Positions 18,506 through 30,274 are shown, counted from the first letter of the stretch. The stretch is 64,000 nucleotides of DNA from Actinoalloteichus_B caeruleus (GCF_000718005.1 NZ_JODV01000005.1); one strand, 5' to 3'. Notes: generated by a model not told the origin, from the letters alone. A program made the numbers and translations.

Positions 18506-19204
18506 TTGCGAATCCGTTCATGGTCCCCCCTCGTCGCGGTCGCCGCCTCCGCGGTGGTGCTGGCCGGCTGTTCCTCCACGGAGGAGGGCAACGCCGAGGC
18601 GGGTTCCTCGACCCCGACTGAGGCCACCTCCGAGATCGCCCCCGAGAGCGAGGTGGCGGAGGACGAGGAGGTCGACGCCTCGGACGTCCCGGTCGAGCCG
18701 GCCGGTGAGTTCTCCGGGGAGTTCACCCCGCAGGGCACCGAGCTCGCGCTGGGTGAGCCCGCCTACATCCCCTTCAAGTACGCCGACTCGACCGGCGTCA
18801 TCAGCATCACGCTGGACGCGATCGAGCAGGGCTCGCCCTCCGACCTCGACCCCCTCGACATGGGTGACCAGGTCGCCGGCCTGGTGCCCTACTACCTCAA
18901 GTACACCGTCACCAACGAGAGCGGCGACGACCTCGCCTACGCCTCGGTCGGCGGGACCAGGGGAATCCTGCCCGACGGTTCCCGCGCCCAGGACCTGACC
19001 ATCATCTTCGGCGGTCTCGACCAGTGCGACAGCGGGTCCGCGGGTGGCGACTTCACCGAGGTCGGCGCCAGCTACCAGGCCTGTGACATCTCGCTGGCCC
19101 CGGAGGCCACCGAGGTCGCGGGCTTCGAGATCTGGCGCAACGACCGGTCGGACGAGGTGCCCGGCACCGACTACTCCGCCGAGCCGGTCCGTTGGTGGAA
19201 GTGA
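18506..19204 (+). CDS. Secreted lipoprotein, DUF4352-like
   Basis: A 232-residue predicted lipoprotein. The TTG at 18506 is chosen because AGGAGA precedes it and it begins a normal signal peptide (RIRSWSP then a hydrophobic stretch) ending in the lipobox LAGC. A ~45-residue acidic, Ser/Thr/Glu-rich linker follows. The folded part has an immunoglobulin-like beta pattern (VISITLDAIEQG, LVPYYLKYTVTNESGDDL) like DUF4352/MPT63-type exported proteins, and two cysteines (DQCDSG, YQACDIS) likely form a disulfide. Function unknown. It ends with a strong hairpin shared with leuA. Confidence 0.78.
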   Translation: MRIRSWSPLVAVAASAVVLAGCSSTEEGNAEAGSSTPTEATSEIAPESEVAEDEEVDASDVPVEPAGEFSGEFTPQGTELALGEPAYIPFKYADSTGVISITLDAIEQGSPSDLDPLDMGDQVAGLVPYYLKYTVTNESGDDLAYASVGGTRGILPDGSRAQDLTIIFGGLDQCDSGSAGGDFTEVGASYQACDISLAPEATEVAGFEIWRNDRSDEVPGTDYSAEPVRWWK

Positions 19205-19219
19205 CCCGCAGGCCGTAGG

Positions 19220-19259
19220 CGCGGGGGTGGTCGGCCGGTTCGCGGCCGACCACCCCGCG
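19220..19259. terminator. Bidirectional hairpin between lipoprotein gene and leuA
   Basis: A 16-bp stem (CGCGGGG..GTGGTCGGCC with its complement, one bulged G) and loop GGTTCGC, between two convergent genes whose stops are 58 bp apart. Confidence 0.75.
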
Positions 19260-19262
19260 TCC

Positions 19263-21128
<1,866 letters not shown>

Positions 21129-21135
<7 letters not shown>

Positions 21136-21170
21136 CCGTCGCGGCGGAGAAGCAGCAGGCCACGAGCCAC
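21129..21170 (-). CDS. leuL: leuA leader peptide
   Basis: A 13-residue reading frame, MARGLLLLRRDGV, beginning with GTG at 21170 and ending with TGA. Four leucine codons in a row (CTG CTG CTT CTC) in such a short peptide upstream of leuA is the hallmark of a leucine-responsive leader. Leucine leaders upstream of leuA are known in actinobacteria. A TAGGCT -10 box ends 6 nt before the GTG, so the transcript probably starts at this codon, making the leader itself leaderless. Confidence 0.85.
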
Positions 21171-21176
21171 GGCCCG

Positions 21177-21182
21177 AGCCTA
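21177..21182 (-). promoter_or_regulatory. -10 box of the leuA leader
   Basis: TAGGCT on the minus strand with a weak TTCCGA about 18 nt further upstream as a possible -35. Spacing to the leader GTG is 6 nt. Confidence 0.6.
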
Positions 21183-21646
21183 ACCCCGACCGGGACCCGA
21201 TCGGAAGCCGGCTGTCCACGATCTGGGCGTTCACCTCGTTGACCTGGGGGGACGGTCGTCCAGGCTGTCCGCCACGTCGTCCACCAGCCTTCAGGGTGCC
21301 GGCGGAACCCCTCGCCCGGGCGGGAGGGTGGCGGAGAGCACACCAGCCGATGTCCCCACCGGTGCGGTGCGGGACCTCCCGTCCTCGGCGTCCGACACGG
21401 GAGCTCGCGCCTCCCCTCGAAGTGGGTGGCGGGTCGGTCCGGCGAGCCCATCGCCACCCGGTGACGTCCTCGGCCCTGGCGCCACCCGGCCAGCCCCTCC
21501 TCGGTCCGTCCCGGCCACCCCGACGGGTCGGACCCGTCGGCCCGCTCGCCGGGGGACGGCCCCCTCGCTCGTCCGGCACCGGACAGGGCGCTGCCGGCGG
21601 GAGGCGGATCTTCCCTCGCAGCCCGTCACCCGGCACACTCGTGGGC
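21183..21646. other. Intergenic region upstream of leuA leader
   Basis: About 460 bp between the divergent leuA leader and the small membrane protein gene. Open frames are present on both strands but have no start signals or recognisable composition. Apart from the leuA promoter at its left edge I see nothing specific. Confidence 0.4.
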
Positions 21647-21934
21647 ATGGCGGCACGGAGACAGCGCGGTCCCTCGACCGTGGCGACACTGATCAACCTC
21701 GTCGGCTTCGCGCTGGCCGCCATCCTGGTAGGGCACATCGTCTTCACCCTGTTCGGCTGGGGGGAGAACCAGGAGTTGGTCTCGACGGTCGCCGACGCGG
21801 CCGACTTCCTCTCGTTGTTCTTCCCCGGCCTCCTCGACGCGGGGAACCCCACTCTCCAACTGCTGGCCGACTACGGGCTCGCCGCCGCGTTCTGGGTGCT
21901 GGTGATGGGCGTCGCCGCGAAGATCTTCGGCTGA
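21647..21934 (+). CDS. Small two-helix membrane protein
   Basis: A 95-residue protein with a short positive N-terminus (MAARRQRGPS), a first hydrophobic helix (TLINLVGFALAAILVGHIVF), an acidic loop with a half-hydrophobic stretch, and a second helix (YGLAAAFWVLVMGVAAKIF). No catalytic motif. The ATG at 21647 is used; an in-frame GTG lies 2 codons upstream. It is conserved-looking but functionally unknown, and faces the nitroreductase gene convergently. Confidence 0.7.
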   Translation: MAARRQRGPSTVATLINLVGFALAAILVGHIVFTLFGWGENQELVSTVADAADFLSLFFPGLLDAGNPTLQLLADYGLAAAFWVLVMGVAAKIFG

Positions 21935-21969
21935 GCCACCCGGTCCCGAGGCGGTCGCGGGACTGGCGA

Positions 21970-22602
21970 TCAGTCGGCGCCCGGGTACGCCGGGTGCGCC
22001 CAGCCGCCGTGGAAGACGAGTTCGGACAGGTCGCGGCGGACCCGGGGACGCGCGTCCCGCTCCCTCGTCACCGGGTCACCGGTTCCCGGGGCCGCCAGGT
22101 GGCCCACGGCGATGACCACCCGGGCCTCGTGACTGTCGGGGATGTCGAACAGCTCGGCGACGGCGTCGCTGTCGAAACCCGCCATCTGGTGGGCGACCAA
22201 GCCCTCGGCGACCGCCTGGAGGACCAGGTTCTGGGTAGCCAACCCGAGGCCGTACTCGGCGTAGGGCAGGGGTTGACCGGTGCCGTCCAACACGGTCGCG
22301 ACGCCGACGACGAGCGCTCCGGCCGACTGGGCCCATCCCCGGTTCCCCCGGTTCAGGGTCTGGAGGATCCGGTCGAACGTGTCGTCCCCCCGCCGGCCGA
22401 GCAGGTAGCGAGCTGGTTGGGTGTTCCCCCACGACGGCGCCCACCTGGCGGCCTCGAAGAGGGCGCGAAGCGCCTCCTCGCTCACGGTCGCCGTCGGGTC
22501 CAGCGACCGCGGGCTCCAGCGGCCCGCGATCAGCGGGTGCACGGGAGCACTGGTCTCGGCCCACCCGCCCCGCCGCTCGTCCGGTGCTTCGGTCTCCGTC
22601 AC
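21970..22602 (-). CDS. Nitroreductase-family FMN protein
   Basis: A 210-residue flavoprotein of the nitroreductase/NADH oxidase fold. FMN-binding marks are RWSPRSLDPTATVSEE (the R-R-S phosphate-binding segment, residues ~29-43), FEAARWAPSWGNTQPARY (the Ser/Asn site near 58) and the C-terminal GHLAAP strand. It would reduce quinones, nitro compounds or flavin using NAD(P)H; the physiological substrate is not evident. The GTG start has GGGAGGTGCC upstream. It stands alone between two unrelated genes. Confidence 0.9.
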   Translation of the reverse strand: MTETEAPDERRGGWAETSAPVHPLIAGRWSPRSLDPTATVSEEALRALFEAARWAPSWGNTQPARYLLGRRGDDTFDRILQTLNRGNRGWAQSAGALVVGVATVLDGTGQPLPYAEYGLGLATQNLVLQAVAEGLVAHQMAGFDSDAVAELFDIPDSHEARVVIAVGHLAAPGTGDPVTRERDARPRVRRDLSELVFHGGWAHPAYPGAD

Positions 22603-22698
22603 ACGGCACCTCCCGGCCCTCCGGCTTCGGCGCCACCCTACCGAGGGGGCGGGTACCGGGGCAGTCCCCGTGCCGGGTACTTCCGCCCCCGCTCCGGA

Positions 22699-23958
22699 TC
22701 AGATCGCGTAGGGCCAGGCGGTCAGCGCGTACGCCCCGAACCACGATCCCGTGACGACGACACCGCCCAGCACGGCGGCCACCGTGCCGGGACGACGGCG
22801 GGACAGCGCGACGGCGGCGGGCAGCAGGAGGGTGAACGCGGGCAACAGCAGACGTGCCTTGGAGTTCATCAGCCCGTTGGACCCGACGTCCATCATCAGC
22901 ACGCCGGCCGCGTACACCATGAGCGGCCAGGAGACGCCCATGCGGATCCCCACGAGCAGCAACACCACCGCTCCCACCAGGATCGCCACGGTGGCGACCT
23001 CCAGCACCGAGGGAGCCGAGGCCAGCACGTCGAGGGTGAAGCGGAGCGTCGCCGCCCCGCCGTCGAAGCGGGAGTCCCACCCCCGCTCCTGGAGGTCGAA
23101 CCAGCCCGTCAAGGAACCCGTGCTCGTGGCGACCCAACCCAGGTAGGCGAGCAGCCCCAGCGGGGCGAGCAGACCAGCCACCCAGGGCCGCCACCCGTCG
23201 CGGCGGGAGAGGACCGCGACCAGCGCCGCCAGCCCGACGGCCATCACCAGCGCCCCGGCGGTGGGGCGCACCAGACCGGCCGCGGCGGCGCACAGGCCGG
23301 CGACCAGCCACCGCCGTTCGACGACGCCGACCAGCGCCCAGGCGGCCAACGCGCAGAACAGGGCCTCGGAGTAGGCCATGGACAGCACCACCGCCATCGG
23401 CGAGGCGGCGAACAGCGCCACCGTCAGCAGTCCCGCCCGGTGGGAACCCCCGACGTGCTCCCCCAGCCGCGCCAGGGCGTAGGCGCACGCGACCCCGGAA
23501 ACGGTGCTCACCGCGAAGGCGGCACCGACCAGGCCCGCCCCCGGCAGCTCCGACACCCACCGCACGAGCAACGGGTAGCCGGGGAAGAAGGCCAGCGGGG
23601 TCTCGGCGGAGCGGTTCCCGAAGGCGTCGACCAGGGTCGGCGGTACCCCCGCGTAGCCGTACTCGGCGATGCCGAGGAACCACTGGCCGTCCCACACCGT
23701 GCGCGCGTCCGTGGTCGACACGTCGTTGGCATCGGCCATCCACCCCAGCACGAGGAGCCCGATTCGCACGAGTGCGAGGTAGACCACACCGGGAGCCAAC
23801 AGGTGGACGGCGGGGTGTCGGGTCCAGCCCGCCGGGAGCCGCCACCGACGGTCCGTCGAACCGGCATCCCCACCCAGGTCAGGGTCGTCTTTCCGGGGTG
23901 TGTTCGCGTGGGCCGACTGGGCCTCCGCATCTACGCGCAACGCGCTCCTCCGCACCAC
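22699..23958 (-). CDS. PIG-V-like polytopic mannosyltransferase candidate
   Basis: A 419-residue integral membrane protein with about ten hydrophobic helices. The first extracytoplasmic loop has [15 protein letters not shown] and, about 30 residues on, [15 protein letters not shown]. This pair (W-D..W/H-Y..IA..GY and FFP.YPLL) matches the GT-C fold PIG-V/actinobacterial mannosyltransferase family, where the Asp in the first loop is catalytic. It may transfer mannose from a polyprenyl carrier to a lipid or protein; substrate unknown. The start is uncertain (GTG at 23958 or 23955, or later), since the first ~40 residues are hydrophilic. It runs divergently from aspartokinase. Confidence 0.75.
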   Translation of the reverse strand: MVRRSALRVDAEAQSAHANTPRKDDPDLGGDAGSTDRRWRLPAGWTRHPAVHLLAPGVVYLALVRIGLLVLGWMADANDVSTTDARTVWDGQWFLGIAEYGYAGVPPTLVDAFGNRSAETPLAFFPGYPLLVRWVSELPGAGLVGAAFAVSTVSGVACAYALARLGEHVGGSHRAGLLTVALFAASPMAVVLSMAYSEALFCALAAWALVGVVERRWLVAGLCAAAAGLVRPTAGALVMAVGLAALVAVLSRRDGWRPWVAGLLAPLGLLAYLGWVATSTGSLTGWFDLQERGWDSRFDGGAATLRFTLDVLASAPSVLEVATVAILVGAVVLLLVGIRMGVSWPLMVYAAGVLMMDVGSNGLMNSKARLLLPAFTLLLPAAVALSRRRPGTVAAVLGGVVVTGSWFGAYALTAWPYAI

Positions 23959-24122
23959 TCGTCAACTCGGTCGCCCAGGCTACTTCGGGCCATTGGTACT
24001 CGGGTCCGGCGTTAGTTCTCTGTACGCTGACTTGGCGGCGGGGCTGTCCAACTGCTGCCGAGCTGCTTCGGGTCGGGCCGTCCCGCACTGCCAGACGGAC
24101 TGACCTGAGGAGGTTTGGACAC

Positions 24123-25388
24123 GTGGCGCTCGTCGTCCAGAAGTACGGCGGTTCCTCCGTGCAGAGCGCGGACCGCATCAAACGGGTCGCCGAGCGCATC
24201 GTCGAGACCCGCAAAGCGGGGAACGACGTGGTCGTCGTCTGCTCCGCGATGGGTGACACGACCGACGAGCTGCTCGAGCTCGCCAAGCAGGTCTCGCCCT
24301 CGCCGCCCGAACGCGAACTCGACATGCTGTTGACCGCCGGCGAGCGGATGTCCAACGCCCTGGTCGCGATGGCGATCCACTCGCTGGGCGCCGAGGCGCT
24401 CTCGTTCTCCGGATCCCAGGCCGGCGTGATCACCACCGGCGCCCACCAGAAGGCGCGGATCATCGACGTCACCCCCGGCCGGGTGCGCCAGGCGCTCGAC
24501 GAGGGCTACATCGTCCTGGTCGCCGGTTTCCAGGGGGTGGCCCAGGACACCAGGGACATCACGACCCTCGGCCGTGGCGGTTCGGACACCACCGCGGTGG
24601 CCCTCGCCGCGGCGCTGAAGGCCGACGTCTGCGAGATCTACACCGACGTGGACGGCGTGTACAGCGCGGATCCCCGGATCGTCCCCGACGCCCGTCACCT
24701 GAGCATGGTCCCGTACGAGGAGATGCTCGAGCTGGCCGCGTCCGGGGCGAAGGTGCTCATGCTGCGGTGCGTCGAGTACGCCCGCCGGTACGGGGTGCCG
24801 GTCCACGTCCGCTCGTCGTACAGCAAGAAGCCGGGAACCATCGTCACCGGGTCAGTGGAGGACCTTTCCGTGGAACAAGCCATGATCACCGGAGTCGCGC
24901 ACGACCGTTCCGAGGCGAAGGTGACGGTGACCGGCGTGCCGGACAACCCCGGCGTCGCCGGGCGGATCTTCCGGGTCGTCGCCGACGCCGAGATCGACAT
25001 CGACATGGTGCTGCAGAACGTGTCCGGCACGGTGTCCGGCCGTACCGACATCACCTTCACCCTGTCCAAGACCAACGGCCCGACCGCGGTGGCGGAACTG
25101 GAGCGGATCAAGGACGAGGTGGGCTTCGACCAGGTCCTCTACGACGACCACGTCGGCAAGGTCTCGCTGGTGGGAGCGGGGATGCGCTCACACCCCGGTG
25201 TCACGGCCTCCTTCTGCGAGGCGTTGGCCACGGCCGGGGTGAACATCGAGATCATCAACACCTCCGAGATCCGGATCTCGGTGCTGATCCGGGACGACGA
25301 CCTCGACGTGGCGGTCCGCGCGATCCACGACGCCTTCGGGCTCGGCGGCGACGAGGAAGCCGTGGTGTACGCGGGGACCGGGCGCTGA
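24123..25388 (+). CDS. lysC: Aspartokinase (alpha subunit)
   Basis: A 421-residue enzyme that phosphorylates aspartate, the entry step to lysine, methionine, threonine and diaminopimelate. The N-terminal KYGGSSV (residues 7-13) is the kinase signature, with the [13 protein letters not shown] nucleotide/aspartate site near 150 and two C-terminal ACT domains (from ~265) carrying the lysine/threonine feedback site. The GTG at 24123 follows TGAGGAGG. A second in-frame start for a beta subunit lies within (24870), as in Corynebacterium and Bacillus, so an alpha2beta2 enzyme is expected. Asd follows 37 bp later in the same operon. Confidence 0.97.
   Translation: MALVVQKYGGSSVQSADRIKRVAERIVETRKAGNDVVVVCSAMGDTTDELLELAKQVSPSPPERELDMLLTAGERMSNALVAMAIHSLGAEALSFSGSQAGVITTGAHQKARIIDVTPGRVRQALDEGYIVLVAGFQGVAQDTRDITTLGRGGSDTTAVALAAALKADVCEIYTDVDGVYSADPRIVPDARHLSMVPYEEMLELAASGAKVLMLRCVEYARRYGVPVHVRSSYSKKPGTIVTGSVEDLSVEQAMITGVAHDRSEAKVTVTGVPDNPGVAGRIFRVVADAEIDIDMVLQNVSGTVSGRTDITFTLSKTNGPTAVAELERIKDEVGFDQVLYDDHVGKVSLVGAGMRSHPGVTASFCEALATAGVNIEIINTSEIRISVLIRDDDLDVAVRAIHDAFGLGGDEEAVVYAGTGR
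24870..25388 (+). CDS. Aspartokinase beta subunit, nested in-frame start
   Basis: An internal GTG gives a 172-residue product beginning [20 protein letters not shown], which is the two-ACT-domain regulatory half. GGAGG (24857-24861) precedes the GTG by 8 nt. In Corynebacterium glutamicum the beta subunit of LysC begins at the same place in the alignment (ME.A..TGVA.D.SEAKVTV). Separate translation is established for that family and inferred here. Confidence 0.75.
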   Translation: MEQAMITGVAHDRSEAKVTVTGVPDNPGVAGRIFRVVADAEIDIDMVLQNVSGTVSGRTDITFTLSKTNGPTAVAELERIKDEVGFDQVLYDDHVGKVSLVGAGMRSHPGVTASFCEALATAGVNIEIINTSEIRISVLIRDDDLDVAVRAIHDAFGLGGDEEAVVYAGTGR

Positions 25389-25425
25389 CGGCGGCCGACC
25401 AGTAGTCGAGAGGAAGAACCAGAAC

Positions 25426-26502
25426 ATGAACGACACCACCGGCCGGACCCGCCCGACGATCGCCGTCGTCGGTGCCACCGGGGCCGTGGGCACCGTGATG
25501 ATCGACATCCTCAACTCCAGGGAGACCGTGCCCTGGGGTGAGATCCGCCTGATCGCCTCCGCCCGGTCGGCCGGGAAGCGGATGACCGTGCGCGGCACCG
25601 AGCTGACGGTGGTCGAACTGACCCCGGAGGCGTTCGACGGCGTCGACGTCGCCTGCTTCGACGTCCCCGACGAGGTCTCCGCCGAGTGGGCCCCGGTCGC
25701 GGCCGCCAGGGGCGCCGTCGTGGTGGACAACTCCGGTGCCTTCCGGCTCGACCCGGAGGTCCCCCTGGTGGTGCCGGAGGTCAACGCGGAGCAGGTGCAC
25801 CGCCGGCCCAAGGGGATCATCGCCAACCCCAACTGCACGACGCTGTCGATGATGGCGGCCCTCGGGGCGTTGCACCACGAGTTCGGCCTGACCGAGCTCG
25901 TCGTGGCGTCCTACCAGGCGGCGTCCGGCGCCGGCCAGGCCGGCGTCGACCGGCTCCACGCCGAGGTGGCGGCGGTCGCGGGCAAGGACGTCGGCAGTCG
26001 GGCTGGTGACGTCGCCGAGGCGCTCGCGGCGGCCGGGTTGCCCGCCGAGTCCCCGTTCCCAGCCCCGCTGGCGCTGAACGTCGTGCCGTGGGCCGGCTCC
26101 CTCAAGGAGGACGGGTGGGCCTCCGAGGAGTTGAAGGTGCGCAACGAGTCCCGCAAGATCCTCGGGATCCCGGGGCTGAAGGTGTCCGCGACCTGCGTGC
26201 GCGTCCCGGTCGTCACCACGCACTCGCTCGCCGTGCACGCCACGTTCGGCCGGCAGGTGACGGTGGCGGCCGCTCGTGAGGTCTTCGCCCGCCAGGAGTC
26301 CGTCGTACTCCGGGACGACCCGGAGCGGGGCGTCTTCCCGACGCCGGCCGAGGTCGTGGGTGGTGACCCGACCTACGTGGGCCGCATCCGCCAGGCGTTG
26401 GACTTCCCGAACACGCTGGACTTCTTCGTGTGCGGGGACAACCTGCGCAAGGGAGCGGCCCTGAACACCTACGAGATCGCGGAGAAGGTCGCCACGTCCT
26501 GA
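25426..26502 (+). CDS. asd: Aspartate-semialdehyde dehydrogenase
   Basis: A 358-residue NADPH-dependent enzyme that reduces aspartyl phosphate to the semialdehyde. The Rossmann motif [12 protein letters not shown] opens the protein (~residue 14). The active-site loop ANPNCTTLS holds the catalytic cysteine (~143), and [14 protein letters not shown] is the family signature. The C-terminal [12 protein letters not shown] segment includes the catalytic-histidine neighbourhood. The ATG has GAGAGGAAG upstream. It is downstream of lysC in the classic ask-asd operon. Confidence 0.97.
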   Translation: MNDTTGRTRPTIAVVGATGAVGTVMIDILNSRETVPWGEIRLIASARSAGKRMTVRGTELTVVELTPEAFDGVDVACFDVPDEVSAEWAPVAAARGAVVVDNSGAFRLDPEVPLVVPEVNAEQVHRRPKGIIANPNCTTLSMMAALGALHHEFGLTELVVASYQAASGAGQAGVDRLHAEVAAVAGKDVGSRAGDVAEALAAAGLPAESPFPAPLALNVVPWAGSLKEDGWASEELKVRNESRKILGIPGLKVSATCVRVPVVTTHSLAVHATFGRQVTVAAAREVFARQESVVLRDDPERGVFPTPAEVVGGDPTYVGRIRQALDFPNTLDFFVCGDNLRKGAALNTYEIAEKVATS

Positions 26503-26523
26503 TCCCGCGCCTCACCCGATCGA

Positions 26524-26557
26524 ACGAGCGGCTCGTCGACACCGGCGGGCCGCTCGT
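26524..26557 (+). terminator. Weak hairpin after asd
   Basis: A 9-bp stem ACGAGCGGC/GCCGCTCGT with a 16-nt loop, 22 nt after the asd stop. Plausible as a terminator but the loop is long. Confidence 0.4.
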
Positions 26558-26677
26558 CGCTTGTCGCCGTTCACTCGACGCATATCACCCGGTCGCGCGG
26601 AGAATCGCCGAAAAGTTGGGTTGACGAAGCGCCGTTGTGGTTAGCACATCGCGCGGGGCGAGAGACGGGAGAGCACT

Positions 26678-27937
26678 GTGGTCGGGGAGACCAACTTCGG
26701 ACGGGAAGGACGCGGGGACGGCGGAGCGACGGTCCCGGGTGGCGGCGGGAACCCGCCGGGCACCGGCCCGCTGGCGGGCGTCCGGGTCGTGGAGCTGGCG
26801 GGGATCGGGCCCGCGCCGTTCTGCGGGATGCTGCTCGCCGACCTGGGCGCGGAGGTCGTCCGGGTGGACCGGCCCGATGGCGCGCACCTCATCGACGACG
26901 GCCGGCACGACCTGTTGGGGCGCGGCAAGCGTTCGGTGGCGATCGACCTGAAGGACCCCAGGGGCGCCGCGGCGGTCCGTGACCTCGCGGCCACCGCCGA
27001 CGTGCTGATCGAGGGGTTCCGGCCCGGGGTCGCCGAGCGGCTGGGTGTCGGCCCCGCCGACTGCGCGGCCAGGAACCCGGCCCTGGTGTACGGGCGGATG
27101 ACCGGCTGGGGCCAGGACGGGCCACTCGCGCACACCGCGGGGCACGACATCGGCTACATCGCCGTCACCGGGGTGTTGCACTCCATCGGCCGGGCGGGGT
27201 CCCCACCGAGCATCCCGCTGAACCTGCTCGGCGACTTCGGGGGCGGCGGGATGTACCTGGCCGTCGGCGTGCTCGCCGCGTTGCTGCGGGTCGCCCGAGG
27301 GGGTGCGGGGCAGGTGGTCGACGCCGCCATCGTCGACGGGACCACGCATCTCGCCACCTTCGTCCACGCGATGCTCGCGGCCGGGCGGTGGCGCGACGAG
27401 CGGGGTGCCAACCTGCTCGACTCCGGCGCGCCCTACTACGAGGTCTACGAGGCGTCGGACGGCGGCTACCTGGCGGTGGGTGCGTTGGAGCCGAAGTTCT
27501 ACGCGGAGTTCCTCCGGCTGCTGGGGGTGCCCCCCGAGGTGGGTGCGCGTGAGCCGGACCGGTGGCCCGAGCTGCGGGAGACGTTGGCGGCCGCCTTCAG
27601 GACCAGGACGAGGGACGCGTGGGCGACCGTCTTCGCGGACAGCGATGCCTGCGTGGCCCCGGTGCTGTCGTTGCGGGAAGCGGCCGCTCACCAGCAGCTG
27701 GCCGCGCGGCGCACCTTCGTCACGGTGGACGGGGTGCAGCAGCCCGCCCCGGCGCCCCGCTTCGCGGGGACCCCCGCCGCCATGCCCGGGCGTCCCGCGC
27801 TGCGCGGTGAGCACACCGAGGAGGTGCTCCTGGAGTGGGGAGTGGCGAACACCGCGGACCTGCTCGCCTCCCGCGTCGTCGTGCAACGGCAGGAGCACGT
27901 CGGCGAGCAGGTGGCGGTGGACACCGCGTCGCGCTGA
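26678..27937 (+). CDS. CoA-transferase family III / alpha-methylacyl-CoA racemase
   Basis: A 419-residue protein of the family III CoA-transferase fold, closest in pattern to alpha-methylacyl-CoA racemases. Evidence: RVVELAGIGPAPFCGMLLAD at the N-terminus of the fold, RVDRPDG, GKRSVAIDLKDPRG, EGFRPGVAERLGVGP, GRMTGWGQDGPLAHTAGHDIGY with the His and following Asp/Gly layout of AMACR, and the later NLLGDFGGGG with the second catalytic Asp. It would epimerise branched-chain acyl-CoAs before beta-oxidation. The GTG start has CGGGAGAGC upstream. The N-terminal ~30 residues (Gly-rich) are an extension. Monocistronic; a hairpin follows. Confidence 0.88.
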   Translation: MVGETNFGREGRGDGGATVPGGGGNPPGTGPLAGVRVVELAGIGPAPFCGMLLADLGAEVVRVDRPDGAHLIDDGRHDLLGRGKRSVAIDLKDPRGAAAVRDLAATADVLIEGFRPGVAERLGVGPADCAARNPALVYGRMTGWGQDGPLAHTAGHDIGYIAVTGVLHSIGRAGSPPSIPLNLLGDFGGGGMYLAVGVLAALLRVARGGAGQVVDAAIVDGTTHLATFVHAMLAAGRWRDERGANLLDSGAPYYEVYEASDGGYLAVGALEPKFYAEFLRLLGVPPEVGAREPDRWPELRETLAAAFRTRTRDAWATVFADSDACVAPVLSLREAAAHQQLAARRTFVTVDGVQQPAPAPRFAGTPAAMPGRPALRGEHTEEVLLEWGVANTADLLASRVVVQRQEHVGEQVAVDTASR

Positions 27938-27991
27938 GGCCGCCGTCCCCTCCGAGGAGCGCGAACGTGGTCGGGCGGTGCGGCTCCCACC

Positions 27992-28029
27992 CTCCCCCCG
28001 CTCGCCGTCCGGACCAGCGAGCGGGGGAG
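27992..28029 (+). terminator. Hairpin terminator after the racemase gene
   Basis: Stem CTCCCCC..CGCTCGC (27992-28005) pairs with GCGAGCGGGGGAG (28017-28029), one bulged C; loop of 11 nt. Confidence 0.65.
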
Positions 28030-28213
28030 AGCACCGCTCGCGGGCCCACGCGCGCCTCCTCGGTCACCGGACCCGGCTCTGGACCGGGTTGGGGCGCGCC
28101 GGCGGGACGAGTAGCCGTGGCGTCGGGCACCGAGCGCTACCGGGGCGGTGCTGGTCGGGGGACAGTGGGCGTTCCGTCTCCTCGACGGGCGGTCAATGTT
28201 GACCACATCGGTT

Positions 28214-28236
28214 ACTTGACTGATTCCAGATTAAGT
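28214..28236. promoter_or_regulatory. Possible Fur/CatR operator
   Basis: An imperfect inverted repeat ACTTGAC-N9-ATTAAGT in an AT-rich island just upstream of the Fur-family gene. Fur-type peroxide sensors paired with catalase usually autoregulate from such a site. The match is by symmetry and position only. Confidence 0.45.
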
Positions 28237-28253
28237 GCTGAACTGGGGACACC

Positions 28254-28703
28254 ATGAACGACGCCAACGCCCTGTCACCGGCCCCGCCGGCCGTCCCGGA
28301 CACCCGGGCCGCCCTGCGGGCCGCTGGGCTGCGAGTGACCGCCCCACGTCTGGCGGCGCTCGAATGGCTCGCCGAGAACCCGCACCAGACGGCGGACCAG
28401 GTGGCGGTCGCGGTGCGCGCGCGCTTGGGGACGGTCTCCACGCAGGCCGTCTACGACGTGCTGCACGCCTGCACCTCCGCCGGGTTGCTTCGCCGGATCG
28501 AGCCGGCCGGGCATCCGGCGCGGTTCGAGACACGGACCGGGGACAACCACCACCATCTGGTCTGTCGGCGGTGCGGACGTACCACCGATGTCGACTGCGT
28601 TCGCGGCGCGGCGCCCTGCCTGCACCCGTCGGACGTCGCCGGTTTCACGGTGGACGAGGCGGAGGTCGTGTTCTGGGGCCTGTGCGCCGAGTGCGCGGGT
28701 TGA
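28254..28703 (+). CDS. Fur-family regulator (FurA/CatR type)
   Basis: A 149-residue metal-dependent repressor. The winged-helix half ([23 protein letters not shown] through [21 protein letters not shown]) matches Fur proteins. The metal sites show [17 protein letters not shown], a CxxC typical of the structural zinc site, and the C-terminal CAEC completes the second pair. It is 43 bp upstream of a catalase on the same strand, the FurA-KatG/CatR-CatA arrangement, so it most likely senses peroxide and represses this operon. The ribosome-binding site is weak (GGGGACACC). Confidence 0.92.
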   Translation: MNDANALSPAPPAVPDTRAALRAAGLRVTAPRLAALEWLAENPHQTADQVAVAVRARLGTVSTQAVYDVLHACTSAGLLRRIEPAGHPARFETRTGDNHHHLVCRRCGRTTDVDCVRGAAPCLHPSDVAGFTVDEAEVVFWGLCAECAG

Positions 28704-28746
28704 GAACGGGCAGTTCCCACCACGGATGGAACGACGAGGAGGACGC

Positions 28747-30195
28747 GTGGCCGAGGCGCGCTACACCACGAACAACTTCGGGATCCCGGTCGCGAGTGAC
28801 GACCACTCGCTGACCGCGGGCCCGAACGGGCCGATCCTGTTGCAGGATCACTACCTGATCGAGAAGAACGCTCAGTTCAACCGCGAGCGGGTGCCCGAGC
28901 GCGTGGTGCACGCCAAGGGCGGGGGCGCCTTCGGGTTCTTCGAGGTCACCGAGGACGTCAGCCAGTACACGAAGGCCGCCGTCTTCCAGCCGGGGACTCG
29001 GACCGAGAGCCTGGTCCGGTTCTCCACGGTCGCCGGTGAGCTCGGCTCGCCGGACACCTGGCGCGACCCGCGCGGGTTCGCGATCAAGTTCTACACGTCC
29101 GAGGGCAACTACGACATCGTCGGGAACAACACGCCCATCTTCTTCATCAGGGACCCCATCAAGTTCCCCGACTTCATCCGCTCGCAGAAGCGCCGTGCGG
29201 ACAACCACCTGCGCGACCACGACATGCAGTGGGACTTCTGGACCCTCCAGCCCGAGTCGGCCCACCAGGTCACCTGGCTGATGGGCGACCGGGGTCTGCC
29301 CCGGACGTGGCGGCACCAGAACGGCTACGGCTCGCACACCTTCCTGTGGGAGAACGCTGGCGGCGAGAAGTTCTGGGTCAAGTACCACTTCAAGACCGAC
29401 CAGGGCATCGAGTACCTGACGCAGAGCGAGGCCGACCAGCTCGCGGGGCAGGACGCGGACTACCACATCCGCGATCTGTTCAACAGCATCAAGGCGGGCG
29501 AGCACCCGTCCTGGACGCTGTACGTGCAGGTCATGCCCTACGAGGACGCGGCGGACTACCGGTTCAACCCGTTCGACCTGACCAAGGTGTGGCCGCACGG
29601 CGACTACCCCCTGATCAAGGTCGGCCGGATGGTCCTCGACCGGAACCCGGACAACTACTTCGCGCAGATCGAGCAGTCGGCCTTCGAGCCGACGAACCTG
29701 GTGCCCGGCATCGGGCCGTCCCCGGACAAGATGCTGCTCGGCCGCATGTTCTCCTACCCGGACGCCCACCGGTACCGGATCGGCGCGAACTACGCGCAGC
29801 TGCCGGTGAACCAGCCGAAGGCCCCCGTCAACAGCTACTCCAAGGACGGGGCCATGCGCTACTCGAACCCGGGTGACCCGGTGTACGCGCCCAACTCCTT
29901 CGGTGGCGCGCACGCCAGCGCCGCGGTGGCGGGTGAGACGGCGGCAGGTTTCGGGGTGCGGGACGAGATCGTTCGGTCCGCCTACCAGCTGCACTCCGAG
30001 GACGACGACTTCGGCCAGCCCGGCACCCTCGTTCGGGAGGTCCTCAACGACGACCAGCGCGCTCGGCTGGTCGGCAACATCGTGGGGCACCTGAGCAACG
30101 GGGTGTCGAAGCCAATCCTGGAGCGCGCGCTCCAGTACTGGCGCAACGTCGACAAGGGACTGGGCGACAAGGTGGCCGAGTCCTTCGAGAGCTGA
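28747..30195 (+). CDS. katA: Monofunctional heme catalase
   Basis: A 482-residue small-subunit (clade 3 size) catalase that dismutates hydrogen peroxide. Active-site residues are visible: the distal histidine in [12 protein letters not shown] (~residue 56), the distal asparagine in [12 protein letters not shown] (~129) and the proximal heme tyrosine in [14 protein letters not shown] (~340, R-x3-Y). The start at GTG 28747 follows GAGGAGG; a longer in-frame ATG at 28726 is less likely. Co-transcribed with the Fur-family gene. Two strong hairpins follow. Confidence 0.95.
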   Translation: MAEARYTTNNFGIPVASDDHSLTAGPNGPILLQDHYLIEKNAQFNRERVPERVVHAKGGGAFGFFEVTEDVSQYTKAAVFQPGTRTESLVRFSTVAGELGSPDTWRDPRGFAIKFYTSEGNYDIVGNNTPIFFIRDPIKFPDFIRSQKRRADNHLRDHDMQWDFWTLQPESAHQVTWLMGDRGLPRTWRHQNGYGSHTFLWENAGGEKFWVKYHFKTDQGIEYLTQSEADQLAGQDADYHIRDLFNSIKAGEHPSWTLYVQVMPYEDAADYRFNPFDLTKVWPHGDYPLIKVGRMVLDRNPDNYFAQIEQSAFEPTNLVPGIGPSPDKMLLGRMFSYPDAHRYRIGANYAQLPVNQPKAPVNSYSKDGAMRYSNPGDPVYAPNSFGGAHASAAVAGETAAGFGVRDEIVRSAYQLHSEDDDFGQPGTLVREVLNDDQRARLVGNIVGHLSNGVSKPILERALQYWRNVDKGLGDKVAESFES

Positions 30196-30198
30196 CGC

Positions 30199-30232
30199 GT
30201 CCACGGGGGCGGGCCCACCCTCCCCCGTGGAC
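30199..30232 (+). terminator. First hairpin after katA
   Basis: Perfect 11-bp stem GTCCACGGGGG/CCCCCGTGGAC with a 12-nt loop, 3 nt after the stop codon. Confidence 0.7.
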
Positions 30233-30235
30233 TTC

Positions 30236-30274
30236 GCGCGGCCCGGCCAGCACGTGGAGCTGGCCGGGCCGCGC
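30236..30274 (+). terminator. Second hairpin after katA
   Basis: Perfect 16-bp stem GCGCGGCCCGGCCAGC (30236-30251) with 30259-30274 and a 7-nt loop, directly after the first hairpin. The tandem arrangement should give very efficient termination. Confidence 0.75.

Larger units (their letters stand above)
27938..28253. other. Intergenic region before the Fur-catalase pair
   Basis: 316 bp. It holds one terminator-like hairpin (27992-28029) and, close to the fur gene, a GTCAATGTTGAC palindrome (28192-28203) and a lower-GC inverted repeat (28214-28236). No gene is supported. Confidence 0.5.

Noticed and set aside
28192..28203. GTCAATGTTGAC palindrome as a -35 or operator of the Fur gene
   Set aside because: The TTGAC half resembles a -35 element but no -10 lies at 16-18 nt. 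It was left only as a note in the intergenic entry.
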